Shown in pieces: positions 43,812-55,015 of a DNA stretch of 64,000 bases (position 1 is its first letter; each line of letters starts with the position of its first letter). The stretch lies in NCBI GenBank assembly GCA_007026445.1, contig VDMD01000002.1, positions 310,001 through 374,000 of the forward strand. Direction: 5' to 3'. This DNA comes from Schizophyllum amplum (Eukaryota; Basidiomycota; Agaricomycetes; Agaricales; Schizophyllaceae). Below the pieces are notes generated by a model that was not told the DNA's origin, did no database searches, and saw nothing but the letters and a program-made list of their open reading frames with translations. The translations under genes and the position numbers were made by a program.

Positions 43812-44036
43812 GGCGCGCCTCGGACAAGAACACAATAGCCAAGCTCTTCCTGAACCTCCACCAGGATCAACCTCGCCACACGAGTCTCCAGCTTCTGCCT
43901 GAAACTTCATTGCAAGGGCTTTGCCTGCTGATCCCCAACGAATCCGGCGCGACGACGAGATCGGCACCAACGGCTCGTAACATTGCCACAACACTCGCCT
44001 TTCCATTTCCAATCCATTACCCATATCATCTCCAAC

Positions 44037-45332
44037 ATGCGAGACCATTGGCCGCCGTTCAGTGGCATGCATCGTCGCCAAGTGTCGAGGGAAACTCTTC
44101 TGGTTGATCCTCGTGGCATCGTGCCCTTGGGTGAGCGGCAGCATGACCGCGCCTCGCAAGAAGAAAATATGCCACGGTCCCCTTTGGGACACAGAATGCC
44201 GCCTGTCTGGACCCTAGCGCCGCCTCCATCAACTGCCGCTTTTCGACCATTCTCGCCTGAGCCTGAGCGAGCGTTCTCGGTCACGCACGACACACGCAAC
44301 ACGTACGCCGCGCACGACATCGACACCTACCCACAAACATCCTCGTATACCCGCCTGGACGACCTCTACACAAAGCGGCCTTCGCGTAATCTGGCACCCA
44401 CTCTGCCTCCCCGTTTCCACCGTGAATCGTGGGCTCAGCCCTCAGAGCTAGCGAAAGTCGGACTGAACGTACCCCCAAGCTCATCCCAGCAGGGCTTGTG
44501 GGGGCCACAAGCGTCGTCTGGGGCAACCGTGAGGTTTGCCTCAAATCCCATCACATTACCCTTTGAGCCCTCTGGACCTCCGCTGCCACTATCTGCTCTC
44601 ATGGTTGAATATCCTAGCTCCGTTGCCACCTCTGGAACATACGGCCTACAGCATGGAATATCGTCTGCTCAGCCGCTACAGACAGATGCCACAACTGCGC
44701 CGATGCCGACGTCGATGTTTGTGCCGCCCCCCGCTCCAGCCGCACCCTTCGCTGGGACACCGCACCCTTCTTCCTCTCAGGCGACGCCGCTGTGGCCTTT
44801 GCCAGGTGCAGTCAGTATTGGCCATCTCCATTTATATCTCAAGATGCTAGAAACCGCAGATCTCTACGCTTTTCACAACATCGACCGCGCAGCGCTGGCT
44901 TATGCGGTACTCAGCGTCTCCGCTTCCGCAGACACGACCGCCACCCCGCCGGAAGTCGCTCCGCCGGAAGTCGCTAATCCTTATGCTTCAGCAAATATCA
45001 ACCAGGTCGCCCCCGCTGCGCAAGCATTGCCCCTGGGCGGACCGCCCCACGCGTTATCTTCTGGCGCTCGTCAACAAGCATGGCTTCCGATGAGCTCTAG
45101 CACGAGAGGCAGGGTTTCTACGACGACCTCAAGAGTTGGGACGCGTCTTGCTGCGAAGCCTGTTGCCACATGGCCACCAGTGGGCGCCAGCGCAAGCTTT
45201 TCAGCAGGATGTGCCACTTCGTCCGACGCGTATGTTGACGTTCCAAAAGGTAAGAGCAACACGCACAGCAAGACTCGTCGTGGCGATCGTGGCGGTAGTA
45301 AAAACGCAAAGGGGAGAGGCTCGTCTCTGTAG
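44037..45332 (+). CDS. Hypothetical Pro/Ser-rich protein, 431 aa
   Basis: Single-exon gene with no known domain. The first ATG of the long frame (MRDHWPPFSGMHRRQV) is used because the frame upstream has no other ATG. The sequence is mostly low-complexity Pro/Ser/Ala/Thr, with a short possibly folded segment around residues 265-315 (GHLHLYLKMLETADLYAF, IDRAALAYAVLSVS). It ends in a basic tail with TRRGDRGGSKNAKGRG that might bind nucleic acid. A TATA box upstream supports transcription, but coding is supported only by frame length. Confidence 0.5.
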   Translation: MRDHWPPFSGMHRRQVSRETLLVDPRGIVPLGERQHDRASQEENMPRSPLGHRMPPVWTLAPPPSTAAFRPFSPEPERAFSVTHDTRNTYAAHDIDTYPQTSSYTRLDDLYTKRPSRNLAPTLPPRFHRESWAQPSELAKVGLNVPPSSSQQGLWGPQASSGATVRFASNPITLPFEPSGPPLPLSALMVEYPSSVATSGTYGLQHGISSAQPLQTDATTAPMPTSMFVPPPAPAAPFAGTPHPSSSQATPLWPLPGAVSIGHLHLYLKMLETADLYAFHNIDRAALAYAVLSVSASADTTATPPEVAPPEVANPYASANINQVAPAAQALPLGGPPHALSSGARQQAWLPMSSSTRGRVSTTTSRVGTRLAAKPVATWPPVGASASFSAGCATSSDAYVDVPKGKSNTHSKTRRGDRGGSKNAKGRGSSL

Positions 45333-45553
45333 AGACGCGGCTTGCTGAGCAGCATGTGGCGCTAAACGCGGCTGTTGAGGGAGGAGAAAGGCGCCAGACA
45401 GAGCGAACTCTGAGATCTACCTAAACTTTACGAATCTCACGCAAGCATAGAATACCTCATTTCCCGCATAATTCAAGCTCGAGACCTCGCTCGCTCGCAT
45501 TGACGGACGCCCTGCGAAAACGGAAGATGTCGTGACAAGAGGTACGGTCGGTA

Positions 45554-46905
45554 CTATGCAGCGTTAGTCGGCTCGATCTCTCCCAAGAGCATGGTTCCGT
45601 CTTTGCTCCCCGTGAGGACTGCGGGACGGATTAGCGCGCCGCAGGGGATGGATCAGGCGTCAACGTACTTATAGGCTCCTTCGGGTGAAAGTCGACTGCT
45701 GTCACCGTACCCCTGTGGCCAGGCAGCTGTACAGAGTCGTGAGCACCTATAATTGTTAGTTGACGATTTACGCACCTTGTACAAGATCTTCGCGCTTTCT
45801 ACATCCCATATGCAGACCGTGCGATCGGCACCACCGACAGCTACGCGCCGTCCACCGTCCTCTTTGCTCCACGCGGCCCTCAGAAGGGTGTTCTCGAAGC
45901 CTGCCGGCGCGCCATGTAGGACGCGGTGGATGCGTGTCGGAGAGGGCGAGAACGGTCGGATGTCGTGAATGATCGTGAGGGAAGAGAGGGAGGGGGAGAG
46001 AATGTAGCTGCCGTTGGGCGACAGCGCAATGGACGTCGGCGTGTCCGTGTGGCCCGTGAGCGTATAGACTTGCTCGCCCTTGCGGATGTCATATACCTGT
46101 CATGCGGTTAGTAAATGGCAACGCGCCTACATACTCAAGACGTACATGAATCTCGTTATCGAGCGCGCCGACGTAGAGATTTGCGCCATCCGCACTCCAG
46201 CAAACGGACGTCGCGGGGCAGCCGACTTCGAACGTCGCGACGGCCTGCTTCGACGCCTCATCGCCGCCCTCCCACACCTTCACCGTGCCGTCGTCCGACG
46301 CGGTCGCGAGCAGCTCCGTCCCGCTGCCGCTAGCCATGGTACGGTCGATGGCGTTGATGATTTCGCGGTGAGCGCGAATCTTGCGCACACGCTGACCCGT
46401 GGTCACGTCCGTATACGTGAGCGTATGATCGGCTGCGACGGTGTAGATGAGGGGGGAGCAAAGCGACCACTGAAGGTCGAGGATGGGTGCTTTGGCAAGG
46501 TTTTGGAGCAGCCCATAGTTGGTGTTTGGTGGGTATGTCCTCCATAGCGCTGTGAAAGAGTCAGAAGAGGGAGGCGCAAGGAGGCGCATTTACGCACAGA
46601 CGCTTCTGTCCGCTGAACATGCTGCAATGTTCTGTCCTGTGGGGTCAAAGCGACAGCTCAGAATCTCCCCCTGCACTTTGTCAGTACATATTGATGATTT
46701 TGTACTGTCCACGCACCCCATGCGCCCCTGCTAATGATATAATGGGCGCTTCAAGGCCGCTCGTCCGCTGGACTGTTCGTATGAGGCCCTTTTTGCTGTC
46801 GTCGCCCGCAGAGGATATGGCAATCTGGTTTGTCGCGCTGGGCTCGTTGGAGCGCGCCCTCTTGACAAGGGCGCCATCTCCGTCGGGATTCGGGCGTTTA
46901 GACAT
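45554..46905 (-). CDS. U5 snRNP 40-kDa WD40 protein (SNRNP40/Spf38-type), 369 aa
   Basis: Spliceosomal WD40 protein associated with Prp8 in the U5 snRNP and tri-snRNP. Six exons: 46905-46717, 46670-46598, 46549-46146, 46096-45776, 45726-45669, 45618-45554. The start MSKRPNPDGDGALVKRARS is usual for fungal members. Seven repeats can be followed: CRFDPTGQNIAACSADRSVSLW, ILDLQWSL..., ELLATASDDGTVKVW, SVCWSADGANLYVGALDNEIHVYDIR, YTLTGHTDTPTSIALSPNGSYI, a VAVGGADRTVCIWDV blade and LPGHRGTVTAVDFHP with ILTGSKDGTMLLGEI at the end. Divergent from the gene at 47082 (176 bp between starts). Confidence 0.93.
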
Positions 46906-47081
46906 CGTTTGGGACAAGAAATGAACAAATAAAACGAGCAAACAAAGCGTGAGCAAAAGAGCGGGCCGGTGCCGGCCCGTTGCATTGTCGAATTCGAACA
47001 TGGGTGCCGTTTTGGGAACAAAGACTTCCTTTCTTCCACGATGCGAATTCCCTCTTACTTCCTACTCCCACCTTGCCAGAT
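46906..47081. promoter_or_regulatory. 176-bp bidirectional promoter region
   Basis: Lies between the U5-40K gene (minus) and the gene at 47082 (plus); no clear TATA box. Confidence 0.4.
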
Positions 47082-48755
47082 ATGTCAGCGGAACAAGATA
47101 AGGCGCAAGCTTCCACCGGCTCTCTGCGGTTCCCGCCGTTCCCTCGTCCTCCCTCAGGAGTGTCGATCACTCCCTTCGCCGAGTTCAAAGAACGTGGCAT
47201 AAAGAAACACTGCGGACTCAACAACCCCGAAATCGACACCGAGGGCATTCGGACGGTGGCCATAAGGATCGCCGATTATGACCGTGACAGGGACTACTGC
47301 AAGACGCGATCTATCTTTCAGCAGGAGACGCCGCACATCAAGCGCACATTCACGAGACCGCCTGCAATGAGCAAGGAGTGGTGGAACGAGTGGAAAGTAG
47401 AGGAGCCCAAGCGACGCGTTTATCGAAGCTACGATGTGTGCGTGTCGCCACCTTGGAACGCAGGCCAGGGCTGACCCAGCGTGCAGATCCATTGACCCGT
47501 CAAACCGCCTCACCGATGCGTCGCGAGAGTTCAGCGAGTCACGTCGCCATGTATGGCCGCCCATGCACAACAAGACTAGTATCCGGGACATGTGGGTCCA
47601 GGTGCGTAGTCTTTACTGCAAACTGCAACGCGGCGCCTAATTCCCCATCACCAGTTCTGCCTCTTCTCGGGTCTCCAGTTCGAGCATCCGATATGGCAGC
47701 GTACGGACAGACCGGCGCCGCCTGATGACGACGACGATTCAGACCCAGAAAACCAATCCCCCCAGGCTGCTGATCAGCCCAAGAAGCGCGTCATAATGCA
47801 CATGCCGTACGCCGTCTGGGGCGAGCCGCAGAAGGTTGACAGCGACGAGGCCGTGCGCGCGTTGTACGACGCTGCATCGGACCGCAGAGTCAAGACGCTC
47901 GCTAGCTTTGTCACCGATCCCGCGCACGGTACCGCTGTCTTCCTCTCCTCGCACATGATTGATCAGGCTTTCATCTTCTACAACCATCTACTGGACGGCA
48001 CCCCACGACTACTGCGTTTCTTCTACGACTTTATCCTCCGGAACAACGTCTTTCGCGAGCCAAAGCTGCGCTCTGGCTTTGAGCGGGCCATCGAGGTGGC
48101 AGACCGCGCCTTCGTGGAATTGCCTGCGACTGCCGCGCTGGCGCGCGCTCTTCCTGATAAGTTCAGCGTTGGCTGCACAAAGGCTTTTCCACAACCAACA
48201 GCAGATCCCGTGGACGCTATCAACGTGCTTCTCAAAGGCGGCGCCGTCCTCGCGGAGGACATCAGCGCCGACGAATGGGGCCCGACTGATGGCTGGGATG
48301 GCCCGTCGACCGCACAGTGGGACTCGCAGGAGACCGACTATCTTGCAGAGATCTTAGGCGACGAGGCTGCGTGCGACCTTCAACTCTCGTATACACGCGG
48401 AACCACCGAAAGGTCGATGCGACGGATCGCGGATGTGAAGCCACCCGTTGCGTCCGCCTTTGCAGGGCGCCTTGCGCGTGTCGAGCTAGCGCCGTGGCCG
48501 GACTATCATCCATTCGACCCTGCCGACAACATCGGTGAACGCATCTACAGTCGACCGGAGGTGGATGGGAATGCGGCCTGCGCCACTAAAGATATCGTTC
48601 TGCTGGTCGAGCCTGCGGTGGCTGACAGGCTCATCGTCGGGATGGGTATTGGCGGGACGTGGGTGCAGCTCGTGCCGACTGACAGTACCCAGGGTGCAGA
48701 CTACTGGTATGTAGAAGCCATGAAGAAGAGCATTCCAAGCTACTATACTTGTTAG
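47082..48755 (+). CDS. Unrecognised conserved-looking protein, 523 aa
   Basis: No family name can be given. Exons: 47082-47437, 47487-47601, 47655-48755. The protein is not low complexity: N-terminal part with ISITPFAEF-like sequence, TVAIRIADYDRDRDYC and a tryptophan-rich SKEWWNEWKVEEPKRRVYRSYDV segment, then WPPMHNKTSIRDMWVQFCLFSGLQFEHPIWQR. An Asp-rich linker follows, and then a helical second half (DEAVRALYDAASDRRVKTLASFV, RFFYDFILRNNVFREPKLRSGFERAIEVADRAFVELP). It ends YWYVEAMKKSIPSYYTC. No signal peptide or membrane span. Three exons joining in frame and a consistent amino-acid composition make it a real gene. Confidence 0.8.
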
Positions 48756-49096
48756 TTTCTTTGACCCCCTCGTGCAAGTAACACACACTTGAATAGATTA
48801 TTGAACATATTGTACCACTTCCCATGTACTCTTTAAATGTGGTAACGGCTATCAGAAATGTTGCTTTGCATCTTTTGCGACTACAAGAGACTGAGAGATC
48901 CGGGAGATATTCAACTGGAGCGTCTCGGGGCCGAGCGAAGTTTGAATTTTAACTAGGCACGTGACCTGATCAATCTTCACGCTCGGAAGTACTGATTTTC
49001 TCCTTCGTTTCCCGTGCACTCTCGCAACTTCTAATCCGGCCGATGGCTTCGTTGGCATCTTCTGTCCATGTTGATAAAGTTTCAAGAGAACAGAAG
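48756..49096. other. Intergenic region upstream of tRNA-Leu
   Basis: 340 bp; 3' flank of the preceding gene. Nothing else seen. Confidence 0.4.
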
Positions 49097-49223
49097 GCGA
49101 GATGGCCGAGCGGTCTAAGGCGCCAGACTAAGGATCAATCACCTTCGTGTGGTACATCTTCCATTGGAATTTCCAAAGGAATCTGGTCTTTCGAGGCGTG
49201 GGTTCGAATCCCACTCTCGTCAT
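49097..49223 (+). tRNA. tRNA-Leu (AAG) with a 47-nt intron
   Basis: Acceptor GGCGAGA pairs with TCTCGTC (one G-T), the A box is TGGCCGAGCGGTCTAAGG, the anticodon stem CCAGA/TCTGG is split by the loop CTAAGG plus an intron (49135-49181), and the B box GGTTCGAATCC is clear. A long variable arm fits leucine. Anticodon AAG at 49131-49133. TTTT follows at about 49229. Confidence 0.93.
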
Positions 49224-49843
49224 GTATCTTTTGCACTGGTTCTTAGGCCGTCAAAGGAGCTACAAAAGGAGATATGGCGTGAAGAAGATCGCAGGCGAGG
49301 TACGAGCAGGAGAAGGTCTTGTCAACACCTTCCTTTTTCGTGTAAGCTTCTGACAGTTTCCCACGATATAAGAGCTGCTAGTGGACTACCGAAGGCATAT
49401 ATAGATCTGTATGTAGTACGTTCAGAGACTCGTCAACCAAAGGAAGTGAACGCTCCGTATCAACCAACCTTATGTGTCATCGCCAACTGCGCTACCTTCA
49501 CCTCTGTCTCCTATGTTATCCCCAGCATCCTATTAAAGTAGCAGGATAAAATTGACGATGCGTCTTAATTTGTATCTGGAAAGCAACGCGGACAGCGGCG
49601 GATTGTACACAGGCGACAGCGTCGAGTTTGGCCATAGATATCCTGGGAGATCACGCAGGGCATGCATAGCTACAAGTTCATATGTGATGCAAGGGTATTA
49701 GACATATTCAAAGCGGTCGAGATTGACAAGAGGATGTGTTTGTCTACGACAACGACAGCTCCGCTTTAATGAGGACGGCGGATTCAGTACTGGATTCCCC
49801 CGCCACTTGACCTCAAGACAGCCAAATAAACAGCGCAGGATTC
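49224..49843. other. Intergenic region downstream of tRNA-Leu
   Basis: 620 bp of AT-richer sequence without gene or clear repeat. Confidence 0.4.
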
Positions 49844-51198
49844 TCAGAGCTTTGCCATCCCCGAAAGCAGAGCTTGCAGCACGTCTAGGATGTGTATCGC
49901 TACTTCTCTCGGCTTCTGCTGAACAACCTGTCGAGGCGGTAAGCGAGATGCGCAACTTGAGAAAATGAGGGTGGACTGCACGCACAACATGCTCTGCGTC
50001 CGCAATGAACGACACGGTTGCCGGCCTGCCAGGGCCAGCCACGACATTTATGATGTCGTCTTTGAAAGCTCGGCCCCTGCGCAATCCCCGAGGTCAGAAC
50101 AAGTCGGAGAGTTAGAACGGTATGATACGCACATAAATCTATTACCTTCCGCCATGATGAGGTGCATTGGCACGGCTTGCGCGGCGCGTGGTAGAGCCTG
50201 ATAAACGCGTAGCAAGCCTTGTGGGTCGTTATAGCACTCCTATATATCAGAGAAAAAATCGTGAGCAGCAGTCCTTTCGGTGTGCACGACTATGAGAACG
50301 ACGCACTATCTCTCGTTCTAAAGTGCACTTCGACGCGACGCCGCCTTCCGGCAGTGGTCGAAACGAATGATCCTGAAATGTGCATGAGGCGCGTAAAGAG
50401 CGGTAACCGCCTCCTGCACGGAGCGCCCAATACAGCCACACACCACAAATTTCTTAATTATCCGCTCGTCGTAGCCCTTCCACGAGGGCAGCGCTTCAAA
50501 ATGCGCGAGCGCTCGCTCGAACGACTCGAAACGCGTTCCGCGGCGCCGCGCGCCTTCCGGGAGAATATTGGCGTACTGCTCGAAGTTGTCGAGGCCTTTA
50601 AGAGCGATTGGCTCCACCAGGATCAGCGCGGCAACATTGTGAGGACGAGGTTCGCGAATGAATGCCAGAGGGCTGTGAAGGATCATCAAAATCGAGCGCC
50701 GTGATATTTAGGGAATATCTTTACAGGACAGCAGCGCCCATCGAGTGGCCGATGAGGACGACACGACGATGCCGGAGCGCCTCGCAGTTCAAGACTGCGC
50801 GAAGCCAGTGCTCCCATTCCTCGAAAGGGCCCGCTGTCAGTGATTGGGTCAGTTTTGCTGTGAGGATCATCATGGCAGAGTACTGCAGGCTTACAGTAAA
50901 GACTCTCGTCGGCTTCCGGCCTCCCCTCGTTCAGCAGTGCCGTGTCGCCATGATACGGCGCGTCCACAGCCCAGATATCGTGTATTCTGCGCCTAGATGC
51001 AGCGGACACGTGTGTGACCAAGTCATCAATAGTGGGTTCCCAGTATTCCTTGCACGTATGCGTGCTGTGCACGAATAGCAGCGTCAGGGCGTCCGGATTC
51101 GGCTGGGCATCATTTGCACGATACCGCTTCGCTGCGACAAGCAGACGATAGGCGGGACGTAGATCCAAGGTGAAGGTCTCTTGAGCGAGGGAAGACAT
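49844..51198 (-). CDS. Alpha/beta hydrolase, 329 aa
   Basis: Serine hydrolase of unknown substrate (esterase, lipase or thioesterase type). Seven exons: 51198-50895, 50833-50725, 50672-50444, 50372-50307, 50239-50133, 50076-49986, 49927-49844. After an MSSLAQETFTLDLRPAYRLLVAAKRY start come the LLFVHSTHTCKEYWEPTIDDL oxyanion strand, DIWAVDAPYHGDTALLN, the nucleophile elbow VVLIGHSMGAAV (Ser132), VAALILVEPIA, a helical cap (GYDERIIKKFVDHSF), and the C-terminal His segment VSFIADAEHVVVQQKPREVAIHIL. The donor at 50132 was chosen because the stronger-looking upstream GT gives an early stop. No signal peptide, so intracellular. Confidence 0.88.
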
Positions 51199-51899
51199 GA
51201 AGATGGGGGTCAAGGAGAGAAAGCTATGAATTCAGAACGCATGACACAGCGCCTGGAAATTGTCACATCAGCGTATGTCGGCGACATCACCGGCAGCTTA
51301 GCTGGGCGCTGGTGCCCTTTGACTATCCTACCACTCCAGTGTTAGGCCGTCCGAAGCGCTAGCGCTCAGACCTGCAGCAGCATTTGTCGCTGAGATGCTA
51401 ATTCCTCACTCCGCCAGATTGATGATGAGCAGCGGCCGTCCATTCAGCGCGAGAATGCGGCAGAGTATGAAAGCACACGAGAAAATACTGCTGAGCCCTA
51501 AAGCGCCATATCAACACGTCTAAAGAGGCGCTAAGCTTTACAGATCGAACTGCGCATTGTGGCTTTGAAGTTTGGAAGCATCGTGGCGTACACAAGCCTG
51601 CCGCCTTGCGCCAACGAGGAAGACACGTTTGTACAGAGAGTACGCCTGTATTATGCGCGGGATACGCGAGGAGATACGCGAGAATGGTCGTGAAGTTTGA
51701 GGAACATGAGGGTTGCAGACAAGATGAAGAAAACAATGAACGCACAACACGCGCGTTGACGTTGCACGTGTAACCAAATAAATAAAGCAGTAACGCGACG
51801 GTCACGGTGGGAAACAATAGGATTACCGTTCTTGTTCTCCTCCATCATTCCAGCGACCGGCGCGCCGCTGTTCTCTCCTTCCTTCGACTCTGGGCTACG
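51199..51899. other. Divergent intergenic region
   Basis: 700 bp between the hydrolase and the AT-hook gene; no motif that I can support. Confidence 0.4.
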
Positions 51900-53350
51900 A
51901 TGGTCTTCGGTCTCTTCTTGCGCAAGGCGCAAACACAGCCGGATACCCAACCGACGCAGACGCAGCCAGAGACACAGTCGCCCGAGCGCACAGTCTCCCA
52001 GCAGCAATTGCGCACGCCTTCCCCCTCCCTTTCTATGGGTACCACCGGCCAGGTAGATCCCCCAGCGGCGCCGATGGATGTTGATGTACCCTCAGTACAA
52101 AGTACAGACGAGCAGCTCGTCGCACTCCGCGCGCTCGTGCTCGCGATGCCTGCACCCGCCTTGAAGGCGTTCGTCATACAAGCGCTGGAAGAGTCCCCCG
52201 TCGAGATGCAGCTACTCGATTTCTTCAAAGACATGGCTGCCCCTCCCCTCATGCACTGTCTGCGGTGTCACGGTGATTACTACGACGTCGACAACACCCC
52301 GATCAGTTGCCATATCGCCCACGACGACGAGAGCACGCTGGTCGAGCGCGTCGGTGGGGGTAAGGGCTATGAGACCTTTTGGCAATGCTGCGGGAAGACA
52401 ACAGAGGGCGACGGCGATCAGGGACCTCCCGACGGGTGGTGCTACGAGGGCGAGCATACTGTGCGTGGTCTACCTCACTCAGCGGCGCGTGGTACTGATC
52501 GTCTGCATTTCTACAGACCGATATTAAGCGCGCACGCTTCCGCGCCGACTCAACGATCCATAAGGACAAACTCGTCAGCTGCATCAGGCGCAAATGTGGC
52601 GTCGTCGTCGTCGAGCCGCCCAGCAGCTCATCTGAGGACGGCATATCGGTGACGCGTTCAGCGCGCTCTCGTGGAAGGCAATCAAGGGTCTTTGCTCGCA
52701 CATCCCCCTCCCCCGCCCGCTCGACGCGATCACGATCACGCATAGGCACTTCGCCTGCTCGCCCATCTCCCAAGCGAAAGCTATCCGCGTCAGACGATGA
52801 GCAGGATGATGCCTCCGACGCGGAAAAACCGCAACTGAAGAAGCGCAAGCGCCAGACAACTGCCAAATCCCCGCCGTCCACGTCGACGAAGCCGACTTCC
52901 AAGGCAGCAGCGAAGTCGTCCTCAGTCCTGAAGCCGAAACCGAAATCCAGAGCTGCGAAAGCTGTATCGCAGACGGATGACGCAGACTGGGACGGCGGTG
53001 CCGTGACTGAAACGGAGAACAACCCGCCCAAGCGTCGTGGACGACCGCCCGCCTCGCGCAAGGGTAAGGAACCGGCCGTTCCAGCGTCCGATCGCACGCT
53101 GCGCGCGCGAAGTGCGACTCCTGCCCGTGGAGCTCGAGAGCCGACGCCTGCGCGGGAGAAGACGCCGCGCAAGGCAGCAGTCAAGGAGGCGGCGACGACG
53201 CCACGAGTCCGTGCGAAGAAAGGCGCGCGACAGGTGCGCATTGACGACGACGAGGCAGTCTCGGATGGAGAGAGCACGGTCGTCGTGAAGATCACGCGGA
53301 CGAAGAAACTGGACGAGGTGGTGGAGAGCAGCATACCGGGCGAGTGTTGA
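51900..53350 (+). CDS. Cys/His-rich (CHORD-like) protein with AT-hook tail, 464 aa
   Basis: Probable nuclear DNA-associated protein; function unknown. Two exons: 51900-52460 and 52517-53350. After a Gln/Thr-rich start and a helical segment (LVALRALVLAMPAPALKAFVIQALEE) there is a compact Cys/His domain at about residues 117-215: MHCLRCHGDYYDVD, ISCHIAHDD, FWQCCGK, GWCYEGEHT and SCIRRKC. The WxCC and GxHT pattern recalls CHORD zinc domains, but the spacing differs. The last 240 residues are basic and disordered with Ser/Arg stretches, an AT-hook (PPKRRGRPPASRKGK), repeated TPA(R) boxes and an acidic patch. Zinc binding and minor-groove binding are inferred from the motifs. Confidence 0.8.
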
Positions 53351-53818
53351 GGGTGCGGTGCGTCTCGTTGAGCTTTGATCAAGGACATGGACTGTTTGCC
53401 TCGCCTCCCTTCTTACCTATCCCCCTCGACCTCGTTTTCTTGTGCTAGTCTGGCTTTATTGGTAACTATGTGTGCCCACCAGTAATTTGTTCCGATCTAT
53501 GTGCCCCGTATATACTATTCATACTAACTGCTTTATCTAGTACATATTGCATATCGTCTATCCTTGACCTACTTTTCTCGTTCTTCTTCTTCTTCTTCTT
53601 GTAACTTATCCTCTCCTTGACCGCCCATCGTCCGCCAGGGACGGGCTCTGTATATAATCTTCTTCCTCCCTAGTACGACATGCGTGCCGCCTTCGCGACA
53701 GTCGTCGACCCTTTGAACCACCCTTTCAGCTGCCGCAGGTGCGTGACTTGTCCATGACATCATGTGGTTCTCGTACTTCTTTGCCATCCCAAGCTCATCC
53801 ACCTTGCCTCATCCCACC
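53351..53818. other. Intergenic region with (TTC)n microsatellite
   Basis: 470 bp; includes a short TTC run at 53580-53600. No gene seen. Confidence 0.4.
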
Positions 53819-55015
53819 ATGTCTGCTAGCAAGGACAGCGGCAAAACGTATCGCACTGAATGCACCGGTACGGCGCTCGAGACGGTCAAGCGCCATTCCT
53901 CGGACGAAGCCATCACGTTCTTCGGCGCCTGCTTTTGCCCGTTCGTTCAGCGCGCCTGGATTGCGCTCGAGTATCTCGGAGTGCCGTATAAGGTCAGTTG
54001 CCTGTCGTCCGCATCCCGTGTACTAGCTTTGCGATGACGATCATGACAGTATTGTGAGTTCAAGCATTGTTGGAACTCAGGGCCTGACCGATACTTCGCA
54101 GATGAAGTCGATCCGTATAAAAAGCCGCAGGGGCTTCTCGAAGTGTCACCCAAGGGTCTTGTCCCGGGGTTGAAGCTGCACGACTACAATCCGCCGCGGG
54201 CGCTCAACGAGAGCACGGTCATCTTGGAGTACTTGGAAGAGTGAGCTTTCTGATGCGACGACCTACAAGAAACTTATCCTTACTAGCGTCGCGGCGAGCA
54301 CAACTAAACGCACTCTGTTGCCACCAGTGACTAACCCATGTGAGAGGCAGCAGGCGCCTCGTCGTATTTGATCTTTGAAACTGACAGCATGCCGTAGATG
54401 CCCGCGCTCTCATCCGCCTGCAGGCCGACCATGTCAACCGGGCACTGGTTCCAGCGTTCTACCGCTACCTCCAGGCGCAAGACGCGGACGCGCAAATCAA
54501 GGGTGGCCAGGAATTTATTGACGCGCTATAGAACCTCACGGCGCTCTTCGAGCGCATGGAGCGCGAGGTACTAGCCCAGGGTGGCGGATCGGGTGAAGGG
54601 GAGGCCCGCACGATGAAAGCTGGGCTGGGACTTTGGGTGGAGGGCGGCGACCTGGGATACGTTGATGCCATGGCGGGGCCTTGTAAGTGGAAAACAAAGT
54701 AACTCGGTGAATACACTGATCTGGGAAAGGGATATTCCGTGCTACGAGCGTGCTGAAGCACTATCGCGGATTTACGATGCCAGAGGGCGAGAAGTTCACG
54801 GCGTGGACGCAGCGTTCGTTCGACCATCCGTCCTTCAAAGCGACGTGCAGCACGGAGGACCTGTATCTGGATAGTTACGAGAGGTCAGTATTGACACCTG
54901 GCGCGCGTGAGTACGAAGCTGACCACGGGACTGTCAAATTTGCAGATACGCCCATAATCGTCCAAACACAAGTCAGGTGGCGAACGCTATTAACAGCGGA
55001 CGCGGGCTGCCGTAG
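53819..55015 (+). pseudogene. Glutathione S-transferase (omega-like) gene with an in-frame stop
   Basis: Would code for a cytosolic glutathione transferase or dehydroascorbate-reductase-type enzyme with a Cys active site (GACFCPFVQRAWIALEYLG). Exons: 53819-53992, 54050-54053, 54102-54240, 54287-54339, 54398-54682, 54730-54883, 54946-55015; the frame closes perfectly over about 291 residues. The thioredoxin-like half ends NESTVILEYLEDVA, and the helical half has RALIRLQADHVNRALVPAFYRYLQ, then AGPWIFRATSVLKHYRGF and SYERYAHNRPNTSQVANAINSGRGLP. A TAG at 54529-54531 interrupts the helical domain between FIDAL and NLTALFERME, where a Gln codon (CAG) would be expected. Everything else is intact, so it is a very young pseudogene, a stop allele, or a base error. 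Confidence 0.85.
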
